Shown in pieces: positions 21,721 to 32,532 of a stretch of DNA of 64,000 nt. A program made the translations under genes and the position numbers. The first letter of the stretch is position 1; each line of letters begins with the position of its first letter. The stretch is from Agrypnia vestita (Eukaryota > Arthropoda > Insecta > Trichoptera > Phryganeidae), in assembly GCA_016648135.1 (NCBI GenBank), contig JADDOH010000160.1, forward strand, positions 248,001-312,000. The letters run 5' to 3'. The notes under the pieces were generated by a model. The model worked only from the letters and a program-made list of their open reading frames with translations. It had not been told where the DNA came from and did no database searches.

Positions 21721-22096
21721 TAGTCTTTCCGAGTATTCTAGACCACTCAGACCAGTTGACATTTTCTTTGCATTCATTAAAAAACTCAAAAACAAAATGG
21801 AGCTCCCGCAGAATTTTGTTTCGGAAGGTTTCAGGTATATCTTTTTTCGAAGCATTTTTTTTTATTTTTTTTCATATTTTTCCGTAAAAATGAACAGAAA
21901 TAAAATTAAAATCATTCTTACTCAAAATTATGGCATTCTTAACAACACAAATACTGATATCGATACTTAAGGGTAACTCTTATTTCATTTACTTATTCTT
22001 TTAATTTTTATAGGAAAGCAGAAGCATGGTAACCCTTTCATAAAAACTGACTGTTTTAGCCTTGATTATACAAATTTAATAAATAGAGAGATATAT
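21721..22096. other. Intergenic, nothing recognised
   Basis: An open plus frame (21,704-21,970) is AT-rich, begins inside the MITE and has no domain. I do not call it a gene. Confidence 0.35.
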
Positions 22097-22128
22097 CTAT
22101 ATATATATATATATATAATCTATATATA

Positions 22129-22172
<44 letters not shown>
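22097..22172. repeat. (TA)n microsatellite
   Basis: Nearly uninterrupted TA repeat with a few substitutions, directly left of the host element of the P insertion. Confidence 0.95.
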
Positions 22173-22174
<2 letters not shown>

Positions 22175-23029
22175 TAAATAGAAGTTTTCGCGAAGAGGCA
22201 TATGCATTATGAAAAGGTTATTTTTCGGGAACTTCGCGGATTTGTAAAAACATTAAACGAAATGTCGACAACCCTAGCACGGGTAAAACCAATAATAGAA
22301 CAATCAGTCCAACGCCCCCCCCGCCGCGCCACCAATCAGACAAGAAAAAGTACTTACCCCGCTTTCGCCACCATTACCACCACCCCTACGGCGAAGTCAG
22401 AGAAATATTTATCTCTGAACTGTTTTCGCGAAGAGGCATATGCATTATGAAAAGGTTATTTTTCGGGAACTTCGCGGATTTGTAAAAACATTAAACGAAA
22501 TGTCGACAACCCTAGCACGGGTAAAACCTTAGAGTATATACAATCCATAGAGACCATATTATTTCGAAACTTGTAAGAATTTTGTTAAAAGAGGCGTGGT
22601 CATTCGGTGAGACTGGACAATTCGTTTTTAACACGTGTTTGTAATTTGTTGCTAAAACAGGGCTACCACAAATGAACGATTCTCTGTGAATTCTCTTACA
22701 ATAAAGTAGCAATAAATGATAATGCCTTTTATATGTGGGTAAATTTATTTATTTTAATTTATTTTATTACAATTTTAAATATCACCACAACAATAATTAT
22801 ATAAGGAACTGCAATAATAATAATAATTATTATTATAATCGAGGATTATTTATATCATATCAAACATAAACATTTAGTTATCTGCATTTGTACAAATATT
22901 TAGAAAATTACGTTATTTACATAATATACATTGTTTGTATTATACACATAAAATACATTGTTTGAAAAAACAATATGATGAAGTACATTAATGGAATTAA
23001 TAATAAATATAAAATTTTAATATAGTACG

Positions 23030-25149
23030 CTATTGATTTTGGAAGATAATTAATCTGTAGAAATGTTGTCTCACTCTGACGGTAGGTTGTACCGCTGATT
23101 TGATCAGAAAGTGTAGCCTGACATCTAAATATTTAGAAGCAACTGCCTTAATTAGGTGAACAGTATGGTTCTCCAGCGGTGACTGGTCTAGCAAGTGAGA
23201 AAGTAATATATTAAAACAATCTACAGTTAGGAATATTTTTAAGACCCTGTTGACTAAATATTCTAATGAAAAGTGAGGATTCATTCTTTTTCCTCCACTA
23301 CGGTTAAGAGCTTCTCTAAAAACGCGTTCACTATGTGTGCAAATTAAAATAACTTCATCTGATGGATATACTAACCCCCCTCTATCTTTTTGTGCAATTA
23401 ATGAATTTCGCAAAGTTGTCTTAAAGCCAATAAGGGCAGAAAGACAATTCTCACATTTAATTTTTTTATTTAGATGCCTGACAACAAAACCACAAAAATA
23501 AATTATACAACTCTCCACATACTGACTGCACATATATATTGATTCAGGAATATCGTCGAAAGGCAAAGTATTTTCGAAACTCAATTCGTCATCACGTAAT
23601 AATTTTAATTTGGAGGAGGAACAGTTTACAATATTGACAGAATTCTTTGAATTACAGTTTAATATACTAATTTAATCTAAAGGTATGCAGTTTCCATTTA
23701 CATTATCTTTGATTTCTGCGCGTATAAGTAATTTCTTGTACGCGGACTTAAATTGGCTAACGGTTGGGTTGTTATTATAACCCCCATGTGAGCGTATAGC
23801 TCCGAAAAATAATTCGATATGGTCTTGATTAAATTTGTACATCGTTAGATATTTTAACACTGGGGACTCTGACATTAAATACGTCTTAACTAATAATTGT
23901 AAACTTTCTATGCAAACTCGAAAACCCAAAAACCCCATTTTTTATTAGACTGAATAACTTTTACTCCATTTGGTAATTTTAAATCAGATAAATATACGCT
24001 AACATTACTCAGGTACGCAGAAAACTTTAAATGATTCCCCGAGAATACAGGCCTTTTCCATTCAGGTGCCGAAATATTACGGGAATTGAATATATCAAAT
24101 AGTTTGTTTATACATCTTATGAAAAAAATTGTTGGTTCACTGTTAGAAAATTGTGGCAGCTTTAGATTTTTAGCACAAAATTCTATGGCATCCGCTACAG
24201 AATCGCTAAATAACTGCGCCGCTAATCGAACCTTCATTTTCTGTCGCACATAATCAATGTGCTCTCTCCGTAATTTGTTACCTAAATGAAGTCCATAATT
24301 ATCCTGTAAAATATTTAATTGCTCTATAAACCTCCAATCAATGATACCACCATTGCTATCTAAAAAATATTTTTTATCCCCTAGTGTATTTCTAATTAAT
24401 TTAAGCATATGACATGGGTCAAAAAAAACCACAACAATTTCATTTTCAAAGAGAAAATATGGTTTTAAATTATGCTCTTCAAACGAACAACCCAACTGTT
24501 TTGCCATACTTACGTTTGGAGCTGCGCCATCGAACGTCAAAGATATTGTACGAATTCCACACCCTTTTAGCAAAGAGAGACATTGAGTAACCAAAATACT
24601 CTTTTGTTCCCCTGTTAAGCCATCCACAGGAAAATATCCAACTGGTATTTTCCATGACCCGTTAATACAAACAACTATAAAGGTAAGTATCTCACGAGCA
24701 AGGGGTATTTCATCTCCTTCCAAATTTGCACCAAAATTAACATATCCCATTTCCACTTGTCCAATCCTTTCTAACTTCTTACGGATACTCATTTCATCCA
24801 TTACAAGTGAGCAAAGAATTGGACGATCGCTGTGCTTTACTTTAAGTTTGAGGGCATCAAACGACTCTTGAGTGAAGCCGGGATCGCAGTTAACTTGTTT
24901 GTACCAATTCGATAATGTTTTGGTATGAGGCAAGCAAGTGTTGAAAGTTTCCCTCACATAGTTATACGCTCTAGGCGAATAAAAATGCAAGGTAATAGCA
25001 AATTTCCTCAGCTCTGGGGAGTATTTCCTCGTTAAAGGGAGCTTCTGAGTCTTAGATATTTGTCTTTTCAAAAAATCCCTGTTGGGCCCATCCATTGAGG
25101 ATAATATCTCAATACCCTCACTTTGAATATGGCCCATTTCTTTTAATTC
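23030..25149 (-). pseudogene. P-element transposase (THAP9-like), frameshifted and with a stop
   Basis: A minus-strand exon begins after a good acceptor (TTGTTCAG, 25,149). It reads ELKEMGHIQSEGIEIL, a typical spacer/coiled-coil start, then RKYSPELRKFAITLHFYSPR, LVMDEMSIRK (Asp at about residue 114 from the Met at 25,137), LTFDGAAPNVSMAKQLG (Asp at about 203) and FFDPCHMLKLIRN (about 240-250), the RNase-H-like and GTP-binding-insertion signatures of P transposases. At about 23,930, in a homopolymer-rich TGGGGTTTTTGGG, the frame must shift to continue as GFLGFRVCIESLQLLVKTYL and DHIELFFGAIRSHGGYNNNP (catalytic Glu in DHIE). An in-frame TAA stands at 23,674, after which the same frame stays open to 23,030. 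One frameshift plus one stop inactivate it. The frameshift could be a homopolymer sequencing error. Confidence 0.9.
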
Positions 25150-25627
25150 CTGAACAATATTTGTTAAATTAAATGATATCCCAATCCGAATACTTTAAAT
25201 AATAAATAATAAATAATTTGTATTCTAAAATTTTAAGCACAGCCCTGTCGGTCCAATATGCTTTGTCATAAAAATACCACATTGAGCTTAGTTAGATCCA
25301 TACAATGTAGTGCCTTCTCTTTCTTACTCCTAAAAATTCAGAATTTTTAAAGGAGAAAAAAAAGAGACGGATATATTTTAAAATGTCGGCTATCTAAGTA
25401 AATAATTTTACAGTTCGTGTTGATTGAACATTCATAGACATATTTTGATTTAAGTCATCAAAAACATCTTCAAAATAGCATTCTCCGAATTATTTGTGTA
25501 ATAAAATCAATCAAAAATAAACGTTCTAGGATTTTTTAAACAAAAGTAAATGTTTGCACTTGGTTTGTTGTTAAAATTATGAAATAAAAAGTATATATGT
25601 AAAATTTTCATATTTTGGATAAAATAC

Positions 25628-25698
25628 CTGTGATAACTGATATGTTTCTTCCCGTTTCCAGTCCTATTGGAACACCCCTTCATTGCACAAGAAGGCAT
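25628..25698 (-). pseudogene. First THAP exon of the P transposase
   Basis: From the ATG at 25,698 the exon encodes MPSCAMKGCSNRTGNGKKHI then SYH and ends in AG before GTATTT. The CxxxxC spacing (CAMKGC) at the start of the protein is the first half of the C2CH THAP zinc finger. The second half (usually W, C..HF and P) is not clearly found between here and 25,149. A possible decayed piece reads ECYFEDVFDDLNQNM near 25,480-25,430 before a stop. The THAP DNA-binding domain is therefore probably incomplete in this copy. Confidence 0.7.
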
Positions 25699-26522
25699 AT
25701 CAATTTTTTGTAATATTTGCACGTAAACACACAATAATTTATCGAAAATACGGATAACAAATCTGTCAGCTCTGCCGTTCTCTGCCCGAGTTTTGAAACT
25801 CGGGCAAAGAGAACCCTTACAAAGCAATTAAAGACGTACCCGACCGGGTGATCTTTTTTGTCCCTTTTTGTCTTATGTGTCACTATATTGTTAAAACTGA
25901 GTAAGCTTTATGTTACCACGCGTACGGGTTTGGTAAAATGTTTAGTTATCCCTCTATGGATTGTATATACTCTAAGGGTAAAACCAATAATAGAACAATC
26001 AGTCCAACGCCCCCCCCGCCGCGCCACCAATCAGACAAGAAAAAGTACTTACCCCGCTTTCGCCACCATTACCACCACCCCTACGGCGAAGTCAGAGAAA
26101 TATTTATCTCTGAACTGTCAGAGAGACCAGCTTGAGAATGGTTATCCCAGTGTAACCGAAATATAGCGCAAAAATAAGATATTTTTACAAATCCGCGAAG
26201 TTCCCGAAAAACAACCTTTTCATAATGCATATACACCGTAATTACGTCACAACAATCTGGAGTGTATACTTATTCTATTAGTATAAAATATTGAAATAAT
26301 TTTAACCCCAATTGAAAATGATAGTCAGAAAAATTTCCTCACTTTTTTCCCCAATTACGTTACACCCCCGCAATAAGGTTCACGATCAGTGGATTCATTA
26401 ACATAATTACGGGAATCAGAAAACCAAAATTTTTTTAGAAAAATGTATTTTAGGTAATAACTCCAAACAGCTTTAAAACATTTCGTTAATATATATCAAT
26501 CAATAGTTTTACACATTTAAAT

Positions 26523-27189
26523 TAGTGATGCTAGGGATATTACTTTCACGAATACGAATACGAATATAAAACCTACTATTCGGCGAATACGAATACGAAT
26601 AATTAAAGGTAATAAATAATACATCAATGTTCTTTTTTTACCAAGAGATTTAATAATTAAAATTTACCAACTGCAAATTTTTGTGCAAAAGGCACAACAT
26701 TTTCAATTTCTCTGGCGTTAGGCGATTTCTTTTATCCGTTTGTACATTCCCAGCGGTCGAAAATAATCTTTCTGAGGCGACAGTAGACGGCTTTAATGAA
26801 AAATACATCTGGGCCAGTTTTTTTTCCATGTTTTTAGATTTAATTTGAAATTATTTTATAAGAGTTAACACTTTTACACACAACGGAAATATAATCGAAC
26901 GAACAATATGTATTACAAAACAAAAACTACATGGAATGAGCACCTAAGCTCATTAATAACCCAACAAAACTAGATGAAAGAACTCATGTTATGCTATGAA
27001 ACAAGTTATAATTGACAACTCAACAAATCCATTCATCCAATGTTAGGGGAATCCCCGATAACAGAGTGCGTAGGATACACGGTACACAGCCAAACCGTAA
27101 TTTTCGTTGCGTTCAGTTATAAATAGTTTGTTTTTAATATTCGTGACGATATTCGGCGAATACGAATATTCGTATTCGTTGCACCACTA
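26523..27189 (-). mobile_element. Deleted hAT element with perfect 8-bp duplication (copy 1)
   Basis: ATTTAAAT flanks both sides (26,515-26,522 and 27,190-27,197). The ends are TAGTGATGC (left) and the inverse of TAGTGGTGC (right), the usual hAT start. Subterminal GCGAATACGAATACGAATA-type motifs recur near both ends. It is 667 bp and keeps only the C-terminal dimerisation segment of the transposase. Confidence 0.88.
26652..26828 (-). pseudogene. hAT transposase C-terminal dimerisation fragment
   Basis: The minus strand from 26,828 reads KLAQMYFSLKPSTVASERLF then STAGNVQTDKRNRLTPEKLK and MLCLLHKNL, the hATC signature (P.S...ER.FS.AG......R.RL..E....L..L..N). It ends in a stop near 26,652. The whole upstream part, including the BED finger and catalytic residues, is absent. 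It lies inside the TIR-bounded remnant at 26,523-27,189. Confidence 0.88.
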
Positions 27190-27197
27190 ATTTAAAT

Positions 27198-27843
27198 ACC
27201 TACAATAAACTTACCTGTAAGTCAAGACGTCCTTAGGAAGGATGTTGTGTCGCCTTACGCTCAACCATAGCACATGTGTAGTCAAGCATGGTCAATGACG
27301 AGTTCCGAAGGTCGATACGGATGATTAGAAACGTTAGGTTTGTTTGGATGTTGCGTTTTTTGTTTATATTTGAATTAGAGGTGCTGTGGTATTATGTAAA
27401 ATTATAAATACATTTACAAGTTCTTATTTAATGACTAAAATAAAAAAAACTCCCGCAATAACGTACTATCCCGGAATACAAATAATTTACCTTAAACCTA
27501 CCTCGTTTTTACTCCCTTTCTTTTGACTCGTAGCGTCTGCTTGCCTGCTTGTCTGTCGAAAAAACTTTGGATCGATTTTTAACCCTTTTCCCGTGATCCA
27601 ATCGAGCTGAAACTTGGCAGACAGACTCGTGGTGACGATAAAAATGATTTAACAAATTTTCATTTAAAAAAAAATAATAATTATAGTATAATTTTGGATT
27701 TTTCGAAATTTTTTATTACTCGCTTTCGTAGCGTCGCCCGACTCGAGCCCAACGCGTAGGTTAAGTGCCAAACCTGTTTCCACTAGTAAATTAGAAAGGG
27801 CGTATAATAAAAATTTGGTTTTTATGGGTTAGTTTTTTATAGG
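27198..27843. other. Spacer between two hAT remnants
   Basis: No gene is supported. The central part (about 27,540-27,720) contains phrases such as GATCCAATCGAGCTGAAACT that resemble the start of repeats common in insects, but no boundaries are visible. Confidence 0.3.
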
Positions 27844-27851
27844 TTTAAAAC

Positions 27852-28570
27852 TAGGGATGCATCGATAAGCACTTCTGCCAATACACCGATATTTATAAAA
27901 AAAAGTATCAACGATACCAATACCAATGCGGACAGTGATGATTTCAAAAGGTGTAAAATGTTGTGGGTTTAGATTAGAAACAGACAAAATTACTTTAATA
28001 ATATTTATTACCTACTCTATAATGAAAAATTAAACATTGTAATTTAACAGAATATTACTTTCAGATTAAAAATCAATAATTAAAATTCATATTTATGAGA
28101 TTTTTACTCAGGAAACACAACATCTTTAAATTATTCGTCGAAAGCCGGTTTCATAAGTCTGTTTGGACGAGAACTGCCGTTGATAATAAAAGCCTTTCAA
28201 ATGTGACAGAACTCATTTGGAAACTGAAATATTTTTGTGCCATTTTTTCAAATTTGAATATAGAACATCACTGCGCCAGAGAAAACGGAGGATCTGCTTC
28301 TCTTGATATATTGGGTGATCTCAGATATCTCTCTCGTTCTTCTTCGAGAGAATCAGTGCTCAAAAGAAAGAGAGGCTCATCTTCTTCAGCCTCTTTACTA
28401 ATATTTTCACAAACGCTCCATATTCCACGTCTCGTAGATGGCTCAGAACTTGCACTCGGTTGTGGCGTCGTCACAACCACAAAGAAATTAATTATTTATT
28501 AATATCAAAATAATATCACCATTGGAAAAGCCACGATATCGCCGATATATCGGTATCGGATGCATCCCTA
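27852..28570 (-). mobile_element. Deleted hAT element with perfect 8-bp duplication (copy 2)
   Basis: TTTAAAAC flanks both sides (27,844-27,851 and 28,571-28,578). The ends are TAGGGATGCATCGATA (left) and the inverse of TAGGGATGCATCCGATACCG (right). It is 719 bp and carries two decayed transposase segments on the minus strand. It is a different subfamily from the copy 650 bp to the left, since the TIRs differ. Confidence 0.9.
28095..28480 (-). pseudogene. hAT transposase fragment, decayed
   Basis: The minus strand from 28,480 reads VVTTPQPSASSEPSTRRGIW, SVCENISKEAEEDEPLF and RYLRSPNISREADPPFSLAQ, matching the linker that precedes the hATC domain in many hAT transposases, then a stop. After a frame change FEKMAQKYFSFQMSSVTFER is followed by STAVLVQTDL, a stop, and NRLSTNNLKMLCFLSKNL, a mutated version of the hATC segment that is intact in the neighbouring remnant. 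It is clearly non-functional. Confidence 0.8.
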
Positions 28571-28632
28571 TTTAAAACCCGTTTAAGCACCACTTTCTTT
28601 AAAGTGGCTCTATTCGGTTTATCCGCCGTTTT

Positions 28633-28856
28633 TCTACTATAAAAAAAACATAAAACACGAAAAGTTCAATTCACTTAAAAATAATAATAATAAATAATAA
28701 TACAAGTGATATAATACAAGTCTACTATAAAAAAACATAAAACACGAAAAGTTCAATTCACTTAAAAATAATAATAATAAATAATAATACAAGTGATATA
28801 ATACAAGTCTACTATAAAAAAACATAAAACACGAAAAGTTCAATTCACTTAAAAAT
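28633..28856. repeat. 87-88-bp tandem repeat (about 2.5 copies)
   Basis: Units begin TCTACTATAAAAAAA at 28,633, 28,721 and 28,808 and contain CGAAAAGTTCAATTCACTTA and an AATAATAATAAATAATAATACAAGTGA tract. The latter tract recurs once more at 29,103-29,131. The repeated peptide read on the minus strand is an artefact. Confidence 0.9.
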
Positions 28857-29890
28857 GAGGCGTTGCGAACCTACCTAACGCCATGAACTATTTTTTTGGC
28901 AAGTCGATTATGAAAGGCAGTTAATTTGGTTTTAGGTAGGTTTTGAAACTCAAGTTGTTTTCTTAATAGCAATAACTTCAGATTGGCACATGTTATGATA
29001 GTAAATTATAAAAGAAGGATTGAGCTTAGAGAATATATTGAAATTCAAATCTAAAAAAAAACGAAAATGGTCGTTGGGTAGGTTTTGATACGCAGCTACT
29101 GAAATAATAATAATAAATAATAATACAAGTGAAACTAGATATAAATTCATATTAATCTTTTATCTTTAAGATTGTTGATCATTTTCTTTCTGTGATGCAT
29201 GATAAATATTGTAAATTTATTATTTATTTCTCAATGTCATTATGTACGTAGAAGACAATATCAATGACGCTAAAAGTATTGTGTTCTAAAAATCTACACT
29301 GATCATTTTCGACTATTCTATTGAGTTTCATAAAAAGAATTTAAACTCATACTTACAGAAATATAACTTCGAATATTTTTAATAATTGGGGCAGACAAAA
29401 ACTGTCTTAAAAAACATTCGAAACATTCGTCACCTCGCATGTAAACAGAAGCTGACAAAAATTCAATATATGTAGCTTCATTATTGAGATATTGTTATTT
29501 TTCAAAAAACGTGTGCTTTTTCAAAAAAGTCTACCCAAAGTCTATCAAAAGTATCTACCCATTTTCATGTTTTATAGATTGTCGGCCTAAAACGGTTCCG
29601 TATTCAAACTTTTCGAAAGTATAGAACTTTGACAGCCGCATTAGATGTCAAGTGAATGAATGTCTTTTTTGTTTTGAAAACGAATATCTGACAATTACGT
29701 CGTTTTTGCAACAAATTATTTCTCGAATATGACACACATTTAATCGTTTTTGGCGTGGTGGCAAACAGCATTCTTAAATAACATGAAATCCTACAGAAAT
29801 ACGATTACACAGCTAAAATCTTAATTCAGTAAATAGTTCTAATTTTCAATTCAATAACCAATCATTCGTCAGCTTTTGAATTTACATTTT
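28857..29890. other. Intergenic, nothing recognised
   Basis: AT-rich with no supported coding exon, TIR or domain. Confidence 0.3.
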
Positions 29891-29892
29891 TA

Positions 29893-30610
29893 TTTAGGAC
29901 CCGGCGAGTAGGTACAGTTGCCGGCAAACTTCTTGGACATTTTTCGGCATAGTGGGGGAATGCGCAGAAGACAAAATTTGGGTCTCTTTGGTGGAATGGT
30001 ACATGCGCAAAGTTCCCCTCACTACGCCGTAAAATTTCAAGATGTTTGTCGGCTATTGTAACACATGCGACATTTACCCCCCTCCTTTTCCCAACCACTC
30101 CCCTGATATATTTTCTGTACAAATCTACACCACTTAACCGATCTGATCCAAATTTAGCATACCTACTAATTCTCTAGGACCCGGCGGGTAACACAGCGAC
30201 ATTTACCCCCTCACCCTTCACCCTATCCCCTCCCCTGATATACTTTCTGTACAAATTTATACCATTTAACCCAAATTTTTCATGCTTATTCTTTAGTAGC
30301 CGGCGGGTAATAAAGAGGACTCTTCCTCCTCCCCTTTAGCCCCACCTCCTCACCCCTCCGGTTATATTTTATGTACAAATCTACACCATTTGCCGATCTG
30401 ATTCAAATTTTGCATTCTTATTCTTTAGGTCCCCGCGGAATATTCACAATTCACTCCTGGACATCCTATACATCCCAGCCTAAATTAAATGGAAACATTG
30501 TTTTTATTAGAGTCTTTGCAAAACAATGCAACCTTTGTGTCCCCCCACAAACTTATTATTAACTAAATCCTTAAGCCGAGCAACGCCGGGTACAAGGAGC
30601 TAGTTATTTA
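29893..30610. mobile_element. Tandem-unit element with GGACCCGGCGGGTAA motif, plus an internal MITE
   Basis: Three to four loose units of about 120-150 bp each carry TAGGACCCGGCGGGTAA, a C-rich stretch, CCTGATATA...CTGTACAAAT and CTACACCATTTAACCGATCT. The end at 30,572-30,605 reads GAGCAACGCCGGGTACAAGG then AGCTAGT. The same family occurs in opposite orientation at 62,535-63,040 and starts ACTAGCTGTTTGTACCCGGC. Its class is unresolved; a Helitron-like or Penelope-like origin are both possible. The first unit is interrupted by a palindromic MITE at about 29,919-30,060. Confidence 0.6.
29919..30060. mobile_element. Palindromic MITE, TTGCCGGCAAAC family (copy 1)
   Basis: GTTGCCGGCAAACTTCTTGG at the left is inverted, with mismatches, at the right (CAAGATGTTTGTCGGC). 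Arms of about 55 bp surround a short centre with GGTCTCTTTGGTGGAATGGT. A sister copy is at 59,247-59,395. TACAG/TATAG at the left and the inverse at the right suggest a TA target. Confidence 0.7.
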
Positions 30611-30896
30611 TATTACTGGAACACTAATTTCAAGTGAATAAATTTTTGACATTAATCAAGATATATATTATACGAGTATTCATTATATTCTGAAATTTTT
30701 ATATATACTCAATATACTTAACTGAAAGTATTCTGAATGTTTTGAGTTTAATGGATTTGCGCAAATTTCGTTGCTCCTACTAAGGTACGTACATATCTAC
30801 TAAGTTCTTCATCCAAAGAGTTCAAATATTAAATTAAAGACAATATTTTATAGAAATTTGACAGATCTTGACGGTTCTCTTTTTTTGAGTTTTGTG
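30611..30896. other. Spacer, nothing recognised
   Basis: AT-rich, with no supported gene. Confidence 0.3.
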
Positions 30897-30899
30897 GTA

Positions 30900-31455
30900 A
30901 TAGACGAGAATAAAAATAAAAAATAAACTAAACATGTCGGTGTTTGTCGTACTCAAATAAGGAGATATATATTTTCACATATCTCTCTCGAAGTAAATAC
31001 CTTTATTTGCGGTTTCCGATGTCTGCAATGCCTTTAGAAAAGGGACTGATTTTCCGGTGCCTTCTTATCCAGGCGTTCTGGTCTGATGAAGCTTCATACG
31101 GATTACCCATCAAACGAAGTACCTATCGCAAACATTACCTCACAATTCTCATGTTTCGACTAAAATTACATAAAATAAGTACTAATGCTGTATTTAAAGC
31201 TTATTGAAAAAAGAGTATTTCATATGTGGCATACAGATTCAAAACCGCCACTATCCATATGGGCTCCATATGGATAGTGGCGGTTTTGCATCTATACGCC
31301 CCATATGCACAAATTAATTTATTCTCCCACAGCGCCCTGATGTAAAATTATGGCAAAATTGTCATTGTCGCATTGTCTCCCTCTCTCTCAAGTAGAAACT
31401 GAATAAAACAATCACCGACAAATCGTTTATTAATTTTTTTATTCTCGTCTATTAA
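30900..31455. mobile_element. Long-TIR element with a central perfect hairpin
   Basis: TAATAGACGAGAATAAAAAT at the left is inverted at the right (about 31,433-31,455), followed inward by CATGTCGGTG and its relative CACCGACAAAT. In the middle (31,231-31,285) CAAAACCGCCACTATCCATA is perfectly inverted around GGGCTC. The open plus frame inside has no domain. The class is unknown. Confidence 0.6.
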
Positions 31456-31634
31456 GTGTTGGAATAACAATATTAATATACGTATTGCTATTTTCAGAAT
31501 ACGACCGAGTATAGCACTTTTTTTTTTACAGTGTCGCGCAACTATTTTAGTGAACCAAAGACAAACAAAATTTTTGAAGTTTTTTGTTAGAATTTGTTAG
31601 CCTTCCTATTTGTGCATTAATATTAAACTTATTT

Positions 31635-31935
31635 ACTTACCATCACACCGTTTCCCCGTGGGGGTAGGTAGAGAGGATAGAGCGCCACACTCTTCTGTCC
31701 TGACATACAACTCTCGCCTCATCCACATTCATACATCTTCACATGCAAGCTCGCCGGTTGTTGAGGCTTCTAACGGGACCATCTTCCAGTATCTGGTTGA
31801 TCTGGTCATGCCACGTCTTCTGCGGTCGCCCTCTCTTTCTGGCGCCATCAACACTTGAATTATATATATTTCTTACCATTCTTTCCTCATTCATTCGCTC
31901 AACATGCCTAAACCATCTGAGCGACCCTTTTTATT
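31635..31935 (-). mobile_element. Non-LTR retrotransposon C-terminal fragment, family M (copy 1)
   Basis: The minus strand reads SLRWFRHVERMNEERMVRNI, YNSSVDGARKRGRPQKTWHD, QINQILEDGPVRSLNNRRAC and, after one TGA, RCMNVDEARVVCQDRRVW. The order LRWFGHVERM...GRP.KTW..Q...L..G...S..NRRACM..LM...EAR..C.DR..W is the standard C-terminal tail of insect RTE-like LINEs. Two more copies of the same tail lie at 33,070-33,215 and 38,995-39,392 in the same orientation. It is 5'-truncated and not functional. Confidence 0.75.
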
Positions 31936-32235
31936 AAATATTAAATACTTAAATAAATACTAATTAGTATCAAAGTGGACAGCATTGTAGCCAGGGCCGG
32001 CCTGAAGCAACTCGTGACTGAACAGAATATCAAAATATGACCTTAGTAAAAAAATGTTATCCGAGATATTGGCACTATTTTGAATTTTGTGAAAATCGAA
32101 ACCTTATATCACCGAGTGCCACAACTACAAAATTCCTTATTCTTATTTAGGTTACGCAACTCTGAATAGCACTGCGATTGAACAAACTTCAAAATAAAAT
32201 GAATATTGCTATACTTTACTTACCAGCTCTACCTC

Positions 32236-32297
32236 CAATTTAGGATTGAGATTAAGATAGAGCCGATCACCAATCGGCTCTATCTTCAATCCTAAAA
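32236..32297. repeat. Hairpin, arms of about 25 bp
   Basis: TAGGATTGAGATTAAGATAG followed by AGCCGAT is inverted as ATCGGCTCTATCTTCAATCC. It lies at the left edge of the first arginine-rich gene copy. Confidence 0.7.
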
Positions 32298-32532
32298 ATG
32301 GAATAGATACTGCCAACATAATTTTAGGATATTTTTCCATCAAATAAAAAATATCAAAAAATATTAAATTTATTATTCATATCAGTTCATTTATCACAAC
32401 ATTGTTTTCATGTCACAAAATTAAAATAATTAAATTAAATTAATACAAATTTATATTAATATTCACAAACAACTAATTAATGTTTCTCACAGGTGTCTAT
32501 TGTGTTGCATGAAGTTCATCAATCTTCCAAAG

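Larger units (their letters stand above)
22528..25976 (-). mobile_element. P element (3.45 kb) with 25-bp TIRs and 8-bp target duplication
   Basis: CTTAGAGTATATACAATCCA (continuing TAGAG) at 22,528-22,552 is perfectly inverted at 25,952-25,976. Outside the ends GGTAAAAC is duplicated (22,520-22,527 and 25,977-25,984). The unoccupied site is still present in the neighbouring tandem unit as GGTAAAAC (22,282-22,289) followed directly by CAATAATAGAAC, so precise insertion is proven within the window. An 8-bp duplication is the P-superfamily signature. The minus strand carries a broken THAP9-like transposase. The element is inactive as a source of transposase. Confidence 0.93.
22184..26231. mobile_element. 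Inverted-repeat element with 238-bp tandem unit, split by the P element
   Basis: A 50-bp left terminus (22,201-22,250, starting TATGCATTATGAAAAGGTTA) is inverted with one mismatch at 26,182-26,231. A 238-bp unit starting GTTTTCGCGAAGAGGCA occurs at 22,184-22,421 and again from 22,422. The second unit is interrupted by the P element after GGTAAAAC at 22,527 and resumes at 25,977, running to about 26,118. Without the P element the host is about 600 bp, including a pyrimidine-rich AACGCCCCCCCCGCCG segment. There is no coding content. The class is unknown. Confidence 0.75.

Noticed and set aside
28637..28843. Repeated peptide frame with SELNFSCFMFFYSRLVLYHL
   Set aside because: Translation of an 87-bp tandem repeat on the minus strand; no conserved domain.
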